Shown piece by piece: positions 31,254 through 37,296 of a stretch of 37,296 bases of DNA (the stretch's first letter is position 1; each line of letters begins with the position of its first letter). Origin of the DNA: Clostridiales bacterium (GTDB lineage Bacteria > Bacillota > Clostridia > Oscillospirales > Oscillospiraceae); assembly GCA_902363045.1 (NCBI GenBank), contig CABIYX010000031.1:1-37296 (forward strand), written 5' to 3'. Under the pieces are notes generated by a model. The model was not told the DNA's origin. It ran no database searches and was given only the letters and a program-made list of their open reading frames with translations. A program made the translations under genes and the position numbers.

Positions 31254-32285
31254 ATGAAAATCATCGTGGATGCCATGGGCGGGGACAACGCCCCCCAGGC
31301 GCCGGTCATGGGCGCCATTCAGGCGAATAAGGAGTACGGGGTAGGCATCACTCTGGTGGGCCGGGGCGAGGACATCCTGAAGGTTCTGGAGGAAAACGGT
31401 ATCCGGGAACTGCCCGCCGGGGTGGAGATCGCCCACGCCTCTGAGGTGGTGGAGATATGCGACAATCCGGCCACGGCCTTCCGGGAGAAGAAGGACTCCT
31501 CCCTGACGGTGGGGCTGAACCTGCTCAAGGCGGGGGAGGGGGACGCCTTTGTGTCCGCCGGCTCCACCGGGGCCCTGCTGGGCGCGGCCACTTTGCTGAT
31601 CAAGCGGATCCGGGGGATCCGCCGGGCCGCTCTGGCTCCGGTGGTGCCCACCGGGAACGGCGGCGCGGTGCTGATCGACGCGGGGGCCAACGTGAAATGC
31701 CCGCCGGAGTACCTGATCCAGTTTGCCTATATGGGGTCCTACTACGCCGAGCACGTTCTGGGCCGCCCACAGCCCAAGGTGGGCCTGCTGAACATCGGGG
31801 TGGAGCCATCCAAGGGCACGGAGCTCCAGACCACAGTGTACCCCCTGCTGAAAAAGGCGGGTGAGGAGGGCCGCATCTGCTTCGTGGGCAACATCGAGGC
31901 CCGGGAGGCGGTGGAGGGCGCGGTGGACGTCATCGTGGCCGACGGCTACTCGGGAAATATTTTCCTAAAAACCATGGAGGGGACCGGACTCTTCCTGGCC
32001 AGGGAGATCAAGGGCATTTTTATGAAAAACCTGATGACCAAGCTGGCTGCGGTCCTGGTCTCCGGTGGACTGAAGAAGTTCAAAAAGCTGATGAGCTCCA
32101 GCGAGGTGGGCGGCACCGCCCTGCTGGGCATCTCCAAGCCGGTGATCAAGGCCCATGGCTCCTCTGACGCCTATGCCATCAAAAACGCCATCCGCCAGGC
32201 CAACCAGTTCGCCTCCTCCGGGATCATCGGAAGCATCTCGGATAACATTGACCTGATGCGGCTGGACGTCCCGGAGGCGGAATGA
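31254..32285 (+). CDS. plsX: Phosphate acyltransferase PlsX
   Basis: Makes acyl phosphate from acyl-ACP and phosphate, which PlsY uses to start phospholipid synthesis; cytoplasmic and loosely membrane-bound. The 343-residue protein begins with the diagnostic MKIIVDAMGGDNAPQAPVMG. Other conserved parts are the SAGSTGALL region (about 102-110), PTGNGGAVLIDAGANV (about 131-146) and DGYSGNIFLKTMEG (about 230-243). Length is standard. It precedes acpP and rnc in the common fatty acid and RNase III neighbourhood. No FapR box of the Bacillus type is recognised upstream; an XRE gene takes that place. Confidence 0.97.
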   Translation: MKIIVDAMGGDNAPQAPVMGAIQANKEYGVGITLVGRGEDILKVLEENGIRELPAGVEIAHASEVVEICDNPATAFREKKDSSLTVGLNLLKAGEGDAFVSAGSTGALLGAATLLIKRIRGIRRAALAPVVPTGNGGAVLIDAGANVKCPPEYLIQFAYMGSYYAEHVLGRPQPKVGLLNIGVEPSKGTELQTTVYPLLKKAGEEGRICFVGNIEAREAVEGAVDVIVADGYSGNIFLKTMEGTGLFLAREIKGIFMKNLMTKLAAVLVSGGLKKFKKLMSSSEVGGTALLGISKPVIKAHGSSDAYAIKNAIRQANQFASSGIIGSISDNIDLMRLDVPEAE

Positions 32286-32316
32286 TAATTTTCCGGTGAA
32301 TACACAGAAATTCCTG

Positions 32317-32340
32317 ATTACCTATTGACAGGCAGGTAGT
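32317..32340. promoter_or_regulatory. Candidate operator at acpP promoter
   Basis: ATTACCT (32317-32323) and AGGTAGT (32334-32340) form an inverted repeat (6 of 7 positions) with a 10-base spacer that contains the -35. A repressor binding here could block RNA polymerase. The arms do not match the FapR or FabT consensus that I know. Confidence 0.35.
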
Positions 32341-32353
32341 TTCTGCATATAGT
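32325..32353 (+). promoter_or_regulatory. Promoter of acpP
   Basis: TTGACA (32325-32330), 17-base spacer, TATAGT (32348-32353), about 45 bases before the acpP ATG. Strong sigma-A promoter consistent with the high expression of acyl carrier protein. Confidence 0.85.
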
Positions 32354-32398
32354 AGGAAAAGAAACTATGCTGGAGCACAGCAAAAGGAGCAGTCAGCT

Positions 32399-32632
32399 AT
32401 GATTTTTGAAAAGGTATGCGCACTGATCGCGGAGCAGTTCAATGTGGATGCGGATTCCATTACCATGGATACCTCCTTTGAAGATGATCTGAACGCGGAT
32501 TCCGTGGACATCGTGGATCTGTCCATGGCATTGGAGGAGGAATTTGACATTGACGAACTGACCGAGGAGGAAGCGTCCTCCATCAAGTCGGTGGGCGATC
32601 TGGTCCGGTTCCTCCAGAACAAGATCGACTGA
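32399..32632 (+). CDS. acpP: Acyl carrier protein
   Basis: Carries growing acyl chains on a 4'-phosphopantetheine arm during fatty acid synthesis. The 77-residue acidic protein has the helical bundle fold and the attachment serine in [18 protein letters not shown] (about residues 35-52), where the canonical motif is DSLD/DSVD. Start ATG has AAAGGAG 9 bases upstream. It has its own promoter, sits between plsX and rnc and is followed by a terminator, so it is made in high amount independently of plsX. Confidence 0.96.
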   Translation: MIFEKVCALIAEQFNVDADSITMDTSFEDDLNADSVDIVDLSMALEEEFDIDELTEEEASSIKSVGDLVRFLQNKID

Positions 32633-32649
32633 TTCAAACGACATACATC

Positions 32650-32679
32650 GCAAAACTCCGCCAACCGGCGGAGTTTTGC
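32650..32679 (+). terminator. Terminator of acpP
   Basis: GCAAAACTCCGCC pairs perfectly with GGCGGAGTTTTGC over AACC, with the T residues in the outer stem and a further TT after it. The rnc start is 36 bases beyond. Confidence 0.75.
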
Positions 32680-32714
32680 TTGCCTGTCGAACCAAAGAAC
32701 GAGGAGTGGTTCTG

Positions 32715-33386
32715 ATGACCACATTGGAAGAAAAGCTGGGTTATGAATTCCGGGATCCGGCCCTGCTGGAAAACGCACTGACCCACAGCTCCTGCGCCAA
32801 TGAGAGCCGGGGCAGACTCCAGAGCAATGAGCGTCTGGAGTTCCTGGGCGACTCGATTTTGGGCATGGTGGTGGCCGACCACCTGTACCGCAACCACCCG
32901 GACCTGCCCGAGGGGGAGCTGACCCGGACCCGGGCGGCCCTGGTGTGCGAGGACAGTCTGGTAGAGGTGGCGGAGGCCCTGCGGCTGGGCGAGTATCTGC
33001 ACCTGGGCAAGGGCGAGGAGGCCGGCGGCGGACGGAAGCGTCCCTCCATCCAGGCGGACGCCGTGGAGGCGGTGCTGGCCGCGGTCTATCTGGACGGCGG
33101 GATTGGCTCAGCCCGGAAGATTGTACAGCAGTATATCCTCTGCCGGGAGGTGGAGGGACTGACCAGCCCCCGGGACTATAAGACCGCCCTTCAGGAGCTG
33201 GTCCAGCGGGAGAGCGGCCAGGTTTTGAAGTACCGCCTGACTGGCGAGGAGGGCCCCGACCACGACAAACGCTTCTTTGTGGAAGTGGACCTGAACGGGG
33301 AGGTGGCCGGCCGTGGCAAGGGCCACAGTAAAAAAGAGGCCGAGCAGATGGCTGCCAAGGCCGCAATTGCCAAGTTAAAGGGATAA
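32715..33386 (+). CDS. rnc: Ribonuclease III
   Basis: Double-strand-specific endonuclease that processes rRNA precursors and some mRNAs. The 223-residue protein contains the nuclease domain with the signature NERLEFLGDSILGMVV (about 38-53) and the second acidic site DAVEAVLAAVYLDGG (about 115-129), then a C-terminal double-stranded RNA-binding domain (about 153-222, DYKTALQELVQ to AKAAIAKLKG). Start ATG 32715 (MTTLEEKLGY) follows GAGGAG by 8 bases; the frame upstream lies inside the acpP terminator. Its last 16 codons and adjacent downstream bases are duplicated 228 bp further on. Confidence 0.97.
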   Translation: MTTLEEKLGYEFRDPALLENALTHSSCANESRGRLQSNERLEFLGDSILGMVVADHLYRNHPDLPEGELTRTRAALVCEDSLVEVAEALRLGEYLHLGKGEEAGGGRKRPSIQADAVEAVLAAVYLDGGIGSARKIVQQYILCREVEGLTSPRDYKTALQELVQRESGQVLKYRLTGEEGPDHDKRFFVEVDLNGEVAGRGKGHSKKEAEQMAAKAAIAKLKG

Positions 33387-33412
33387 GGCGGAGGGCTGCT
33401 CCGTCTGTCCCC
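33338..33412 (+). repeat. Direct repeat, original rnc 3' end
   Basis: Covers the last codons of rnc and about 25-30 bases beyond its stop. The same sequence with only three differences begins at 33566, an offset of 228 bp. This is the functional copy. Confidence 0.9.
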
Positions 33413-33461
33413 GGCCTCTTTTGCGAGCGGAAGCGAGCCGCGCCGGAAGGCGCGTCCAAAC

Positions 33462-33492
33462 AAAATTCCCGGCTTTATCCGGGAATTTTTTT
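33462..33492 (+). terminator. Terminator between rnc repeat copies
   Basis: AAAATTCCCGG pairs with CCGGGAATTTT over CTTTAT, followed by more T. Strong rho-independent terminator for rnc. Confidence 0.85.
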
Positions 33493-33565
33493 GCCGGAGG
33501 GCGGATCTACTCCGCCCGAGGATTGGAAGGAAACGGGGTCCCCGGAAAGCGGAGCTTTTTGGGGC

Positions 33566-33640
33566 GGCCGAGCAGATGGCTGCCAAGGCCGCAATCGCCA
33601 AGTTAAAGGGATAAGGCGGGGGGCTGTTCCGTCTGTCCCC
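33566..33640 (+). pseudogene. Relic copy of rnc 3' end
   Basis: Repeats the rnc end from its GCCGAGCAGATGGC stretch through the stop codon and the following bases, with T-to-C, A-to-G and C-to-T changes only. It lacks a start and any upstream coding region, so it is not translated as RNase III. It appears left by a partial tandem duplication or an insertion-deletion event. It is part of a 526-base gene-free gap between rnc and the MATE gene, which holds two terminators and this copy. Confidence 0.85.
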
Positions 33641-33683
33641 GGCCTTTTCTGCGCCCTGCTTGAAAATCGAGGATATAGGGATG

Positions 33684-33716
33684 AGAGGACCTCCGGCTGT
33701 GCCGGGGGTTCTTTTC
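33684..33716 (+). terminator. Terminator-like hairpin
   Basis: AGAGGACCTCCGGC pairs throughout with GCCGGGGGTTCTTT (three G-T pairs) over a TGT loop, followed by TCTG. It lies after the relic rnc end. Confidence 0.6.
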
Positions 33717-33811
33717 TGAAATGGAATTAGAACAGGAACATAACGCTGCTGTAATCGGCAGAAAGCCGATAAAATCAGAGGAATTTCAGCAGGATTTACC
33801 CATTTTGCCCC

Positions 33812-33839
33812 TTGAAGTTCTTCCTCGAAATGGTATCAT
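33812..33839 (+). promoter_or_regulatory. Promoter candidate of MATE gene
   Basis: TTGAAG (33812-33817), 16-base spacer, TATCAT (33834-33839). A 10 bp hairpin CGGCTCCCAC/GTGGGAGCCG (33847-33879) lies at the start of the resulting transcript. Confidence 0.45.
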
Positions 33840-33912
33840 AATTTGTCGGCTCCCACGGCGCACAGCCAGGTGGGAGCCGGAAGTTTGAATCAGATGAGAA
33901 GGGAGAGCGGAC

Positions 33913-35271
33913 ATGAGCCAGACGGCGGCGGGTGACCGCTATTTTCAGACGGAGCGTGTGTGGAAGATCCTGCTGCGCATCGCCCCACCGGTGATGCTGG
34001 CCCAGCTGATCCAGGCCCTCTACAATATTGTGGACAGCTACTTTGTGGGGCAGTACTCCAACAGCGGCCTGACGGCCCTGTCGGTGATCTTTCCGGTCCA
34101 GCTGATCATCACTGCCATCGCGGTGGGCACCGGCGTGGGCGTGAATACCTATATGGCCCGGATGTACGCCTTTGGGAAAACGCGGGCGGCTGACAGCACC
34201 GCCGGTACGGGGACTGTGCTGGCAGTTGTCAGTTGGGCGGTGTTCGCGGTGGCGATGCTCCTGCTGATGGAACCCTATGTGCGCACCTCGGCCACCTCTT
34301 TGGACGCGGTGTCCGACGCGGTGCTCTATGGAAATATTGTATGTGTGGGCAGCATCGGGATCTTTCTGGAGAGCATTTGGACCAAGGTCCTCCAAGCGGG
34401 GGGGAATATGCGCCTGCCCATGCTGGCGCAGATCGCCGGGGCGCTGACCAACATCGTGCTGGACCCCATCCTGATCTTTGGTCTGGGTCCCGTGCCCCGT
34501 ATGGGGATCGCCGGTGCGGCAGCGGCAACTGTGGCGGGCCAGTGTGTGGCGGCTGTCCTGACCGGGGCTGCCGCGTTCCGCCGTCCGCCTAAGGCGCGGG
34601 TCATGTGGAAGTATGTCCGGCAGATCTACCGCCTGGGCTATCCCTCCATTTTTATGCAGATGCTGTACACCGTGTATATCATGGCGCTGAACATGATCCT
34701 GGCGGGCTTTTCGGATGACGCAGTGACGGTGCTGGGCCTGTATTATAAGCTCCAGTCCTTCTTCTTTATTCCGCTCAACGGCCTTCAGACCTGTATCGTG
34801 CCCATCCTCAGCTATAACTTCGCCTGTCTGGCCTATGACCGTTGCAAGCGGATCCTGTACGACTCCTGTGGGATCTCTCTGGTATTCATGCTGGTGGGGG
34901 TGGTCAGCTTTGAGTGTATCCCGGACCGCCTGATCGGCCTCTTTTCCCAGGAGCCGGCGGTGCTGGCCATCGGGGTGCCCGCCTTCCGTGTCATCGGACT
35001 GAGCTTTATTCCGGCCGTGCTCTCCCTGATGCCGCCGGTATTTTTTCAGGCCATCGGAGCGGCGGGGCCCAGCCTGCTGCTGTCCGTGGTGCGGCAGATC
35101 TGCTGTCTGATCCCTCTGTTCTGGCTGTTTTCCAAGATCAGCCTGGGGGCGACCTGGTTTGCCTATCCCCTCTCAGAGGTCATCACAGGCAGCCTGGGCG
35201 TTGCCTTTTATCTCCGGCAGCTCCAGCGCTGGAAGCGGGAGGCTCCGGTGGCGGGACCCACGGTTCGATAA
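33913..35271 (+). CDS. MATE-family efflux transporter
   Basis: A 452-residue membrane protein with twelve predicted helices in two six-helix halves, a sodium- or proton-coupled exporter of the multidrug and toxic compound extrusion family. Typical MATE text includes IAPPVMLAQLIQALYNIVDSYFVG (about residues 23-46), LTALSVIFPVQLIITAIAVGTGVG (about 53-76) and PMLAQIAGALTNIVLDPILIFGLG (about 172-195). The pattern fits the DinF/NorM-like Firmicute group. The substrate is unknown. ATG 33913 has AAGGGAG about 9 bases upstream. It is followed by the SulP gene with 227 bases between. Confidence 0.95.
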   Translation: MSQTAAGDRYFQTERVWKILLRIAPPVMLAQLIQALYNIVDSYFVGQYSNSGLTALSVIFPVQLIITAIAVGTGVGVNTYMARMYAFGKTRAADSTAGTGTVLAVVSWAVFAVAMLLLMEPYVRTSATSLDAVSDAVLYGNIVCVGSIGIFLESIWTKVLQAGGNMRLPMLAQIAGALTNIVLDPILIFGLGPVPRMGIAGAAAATVAGQCVAAVLTGAAAFRRPPKARVMWKYVRQIYRLGYPSIFMQMLYTVYIMALNMILAGFSDDAVTVLGLYYKLQSFFFIPLNGLQTCIVPILSYNFACLAYDRCKRILYDSCGISLVFMLVGVVSFECIPDRLIGLFSQEPAVLAIGVPAFRVIGLSFIPAVLSLMPPVFFQAIGAAGPSLLLSVVRQICCLIPLFWLFSKISLGATWFAYPLSEVITGSLGVAFYLRQLQRWKREAPVAGPTVR

Positions 35272-35308
35272 GCGGGGGAGCCCCGCCAGCTGGTTCCGAT
35301 ATTCCGAA

Positions 35309-35332
35309 GGTGGCCGCCAAATGGCGGCCATC
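35309..35332 (+). terminator. Hairpin after MATE gene
   Basis: TGGCCGCC pairs with GGCGGCCA over AAAT, a perfect 8 bp stem. No T run follows, so termination is uncertain. Confidence 0.45.
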
Positions 35333-35373
35333 CTGCGTTTCAGAGGAAAAGAACCGTTATTTTGCAGTTTTAC

Positions 35374-35402
35374 TTGCTTTTTTCTTTGCCATCCCGTATG
35401 AT
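35374..35402 (+). promoter_or_regulatory. Promoter of SulP gene
   Basis: TTGCTT (35374-35379), 17-base spacer, TATGAT (35397-35402), about 97 bases before the GTG. Confidence 0.5.
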
Positions 35403-35498
35403 AGGGATTGTGTATAAAGAGACCGTTAAGAATATGCGGTCTGCGGGGAGAGCGCCACAGCTGCGGTCTGCCCGGAGGAGAAAAAGGAGAGAGAGAAC

Positions 35499-37127
35499 GT
35501 GGAAAAACTGCGTCCGCAGCTGCTACGCTCCCTGGCGGACTACTCCAGGGAAAAGCTGATGAAGGACCTGATTGCCGGCGTCATTGTGGCAATCATCGCA
35601 TTACCCCTATCCATTGCGCTGGCCCTGGCCTCGGGGGTGTCCCCGGAGCAGGGCCTGTACACCGCCATTGTGGCGGGCTTTCTGGTGTCCGCCCTGGGCG
35701 GGAGCAAGGTACAGATCGCAGGCCCCACAGCGGCCTTCGCCGCCATTGTGGCGGGGATCGTGGCCCGGAACGGGATGGACGGCCTGGCGGTGGCCACCAT
35801 TTTGGCGGGTATTTTGCTGGTGCTCATGGGGCTGCTCCGCATGGGCAGCATGATCAAGTTCATCCCCTACACCATCACCACCGGATTTACCTCCGGCATT
35901 GCGGTGACCATTGTGGTGGGACAGCTGAAGGATTTCTTCGGGGTTACCTTCCAAAACGCCCCCATTGAGACGGTGGAGAAGCTGGAGGAATTTATCTCCT
36001 GCTTCGATACAGTCAACCTGTGGGCTGTGGCGGTGGGCTGTATCGCCCTGGCCATCCAGATCGTCTGGCCCCGCTTTTTCAAGCGGGTGCCCGCCTCCCT
36101 GGTGGCGGTGGTGGTCACGGCGGCTATGGTGCGTCTTCTGAAGCTGCCGGTGAACACCATCGGGGACCTGTATACGATTTCTGGCGGTTTACCCCACGTT
36201 GCTTTGCCTGCCTTGTCTTATGAAACGGTAGCGGCGGTCCTGCCGGACGCGTTCACCATCGCGATCCTGGCGGCCATCGAGTCCCTGCTGTCCTGTGTGG
36301 TGGCCGATGAGATGATCGGTGGGCGGCACAACTCCAACATGGAGCTGGTGGCCCAGGGCATCGGCAATACCGCCTCGGCCCTGTTCGGCGGGATCCCCGC
36401 CACCGGGGCCATCGCCCGGACGGCGGCCAACATCAAAAACGGCGGAAATTCTCCCGTGGCCGGTATGGTACACGCGGTGGTGGTCCTGGTGACCCTGGTG
36501 TTCCTTATGCCCCTGGCGGCCCTGATCCCCATGCCCTGCATCGCCGCCATCCTGCTGATGGTGGCCTATAATATGAGCGGCTGGAGGACCTTCCTTCAGG
36601 TGGTGTGCCGCTCCCCCAAGAGCGACGCGGCGGTGCTGCTGCTTACCTTCTTCCTCACAGTGGTTTTCGACCTGGTGGTGGCCATCGGCGTGGGCCTGTC
36701 CCTGGCCTGCCTGCTGTTTATGACACGGATGGCCAATGTGGCGGTGATCAAGGAGTGGGAGTATGTGGAGGACCAGGAGGATGCGCAGGGCCGCTTCCGT
36801 CATGTGCCGGAGCACGTGATGGTCTATGAGATCGACGGTCCCATGTTCTTCGGCGCGGCGGACCAGATCCCTCACATCGACCCCAAAGAGACCCGCCGAG
36901 TGATGATCCTGCGGATGCGCAGCGTCCCTGCCCTGGACATCACCGCGCTCAACAGCCTGGCCCGGCTGTGGAAGGAGTGTCAGCGGCACAGGGTGCAGCT
37001 GATCCTCTCCCATGTGAACGAGCAGCCCTTGTCCGTCATGCGCAAGTCGGGCTTCTATGACGCGGTGGGGGAGGAGTGGTTCTGCCCCAATATCGACGCC
37101 GCGCTGGAACTGGCCTCCAAGCTCTGA
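35499..37127 (+). CDS. SulP-family anion transporter with STAS domain
   Basis: A 542-residue inner-membrane carrier of the SLC26/SulP family, which moves sulfate, bicarbonate or other anions. About 12-14 membrane helices cover residues 20-425, with the conserved GVIVAIIALPLSIALALASGVSP (about 27-49), GLYTAIVAGFLVSALGGSKVQIAGPTAAFAA and GGIPATGAIARTAANIKNGG signatures. The C-terminal STAS domain (about 440-540) contains VYEIDGPMFFGAAD and ILRMRSVPALDITALNSLARL, including the potential regulatory loop. Start is GTG 35499 with AGGAGAG about 9 bases upstream, chosen because the family begins with a short basic segment there. Neighbours give no substrate clue. Confidence 0.95.
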   Translation: MEKLRPQLLRSLADYSREKLMKDLIAGVIVAIIALPLSIALALASGVSPEQGLYTAIVAGFLVSALGGSKVQIAGPTAAFAAIVAGIVARNGMDGLAVATILAGILLVLMGLLRMGSMIKFIPYTITTGFTSGIAVTIVVGQLKDFFGVTFQNAPIETVEKLEEFISCFDTVNLWAVAVGCIALAIQIVWPRFFKRVPASLVAVVVTAAMVRLLKLPVNTIGDLYTISGGLPHVALPALSYETVAAVLPDAFTIAILAAIESLLSCVVADEMIGGRHNSNMELVAQGIGNTASALFGGIPATGAIARTAANIKNGGNSPVAGMVHAVVVLVTLVFLMPLAALIPMPCIAAILLMVAYNMSGWRTFLQVVCRSPKSDAAVLLLTFFLTVVFDLVVAIGVGLSLACLLFMTRMANVAVIKEWEYVEDQEDAQGRFRHVPEHVMVYEIDGPMFFGAADQIPHIDPKETRRVMILRMRSVPALDITALNSLARLWKECQRHRVQLILSHVNEQPLSVMRKSGFYDAVGEEWFCPNIDAALELASKL

Positions 37128-37296
37128 GCATTGGAGCGGAGTACGCCCAAAAGCGGAAGATGCGTCCGCCGCACGGCCCTGCGGATCCGAACAGAGGAAA
37201 AAATCCCGCCTGTAGGTTTGTCAAACATCTTGGACGGTGAACTCCAGAGGAGAAAGCCAACCGAGCGGTCTCATGGGGAAGTTATTGGAGCGGCGG
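37128..37296. other. Terminal non-coding region
   Basis: No complete gene. An ATG at 37273 opens a frame (MGKLLERR) that runs off the window, but its nearest AGGAG is about 20 bases upstream, so it is not called a gene. No clear promoter or terminator seen. Confidence 0.4.

Noticed and set aside
1..37296. CRISPR arrays, tRNA or rRNA genes
   Set aside because: No regularly spaced direct repeats, no cloverleaf with a TTCGA-type T-loop and CCA end, and no rRNA text was seen by eye.

Overview
The window is a GC-rich (about 60% by eye), gene-dense chromosomal segment of a Gram-positive anaerobe of the Clostridia. Gene order, T-box control of leuA, strong AGGAGG-type ribosome binding sites, sigma-A promoters with 16-18 bp spacers, an ECF transporter S component and a CdaR-type regulator next to ftsEX all point there. 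The mixture of high GC with these families suggests Oscillospiraceae close to Flavonifractor, Pseudoflavonifractor or Lawsonibacter; that placement is inference from gene content, not a search result.

Layout. 1-71: 5' end of a probable transposase running off the left edge. 364-2127: rpsB and tsf. 2408-4024 (minus): a uridine-kinase-like P-loop protein coupled to an ECF transporter S component, behind its own promoter and a structured leader with mutually exclusive hairpins and an intrinsic terminator. 4202-6637 (minus): phosphoketolase. 6899-8956 (minus): leuA with a T-box leader and promoter. 8982-11279 (minus): MscS channel, DtxR/MntR-type regulator, EamA transporter. 11438-12707: 3-methyladenine glycosylase overlapping a HAD hydrolase. 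12793-13296 (minus): secreted DUF4830-like protein. 13501-15534: RsuA-type pseudouridine synthase and a CdaR-family regulator. 15789-18715: ftsE, ftsX, a 33-residue membrane microprotein and a coiled-coil M23 peptidoglycan hydrolase, a cell-wall remodelling unit. 18842-22115: unknown protein, greA, lysS (with an added tRNA-binding domain). 22324-24381: TrmH-type methyltransferase and a convergent MFS transporter. 24463-30074: dprA, topA, trmFO, with an AT-richer DUF559 nuclease-like gene flanked by inverted structured repeats between topA and trmFO. 30075-30700: a non-coding stretch full of palindromes. 30701-31252: a divergent pair (75-aa protein and XRE regulator) around a perfect palindromic operator. 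31254-33386: plsX, acpP, rnc; a relic copy of the rnc 3' end lies 228 bp downstream. 33913-37127: MATE and SulP transporters.

Most of the window is housekeeping: translation (rpsB, tsf, lysS, trmFO, RsuA and TrmH enzymes), DNA maintenance (mpg, dprA, topA), lipid synthesis (plsX, acpP) and cell division (ftsEX with its hydrolase). The points that deserve attention are the leader RNA in front of the ECF/kinase pair, the DUF559 cassette, the ftsEX-linked microprotein, the XRE module tied to plsX, and the rnc duplication. No CRISPR array, tRNA or rRNA gene was seen.
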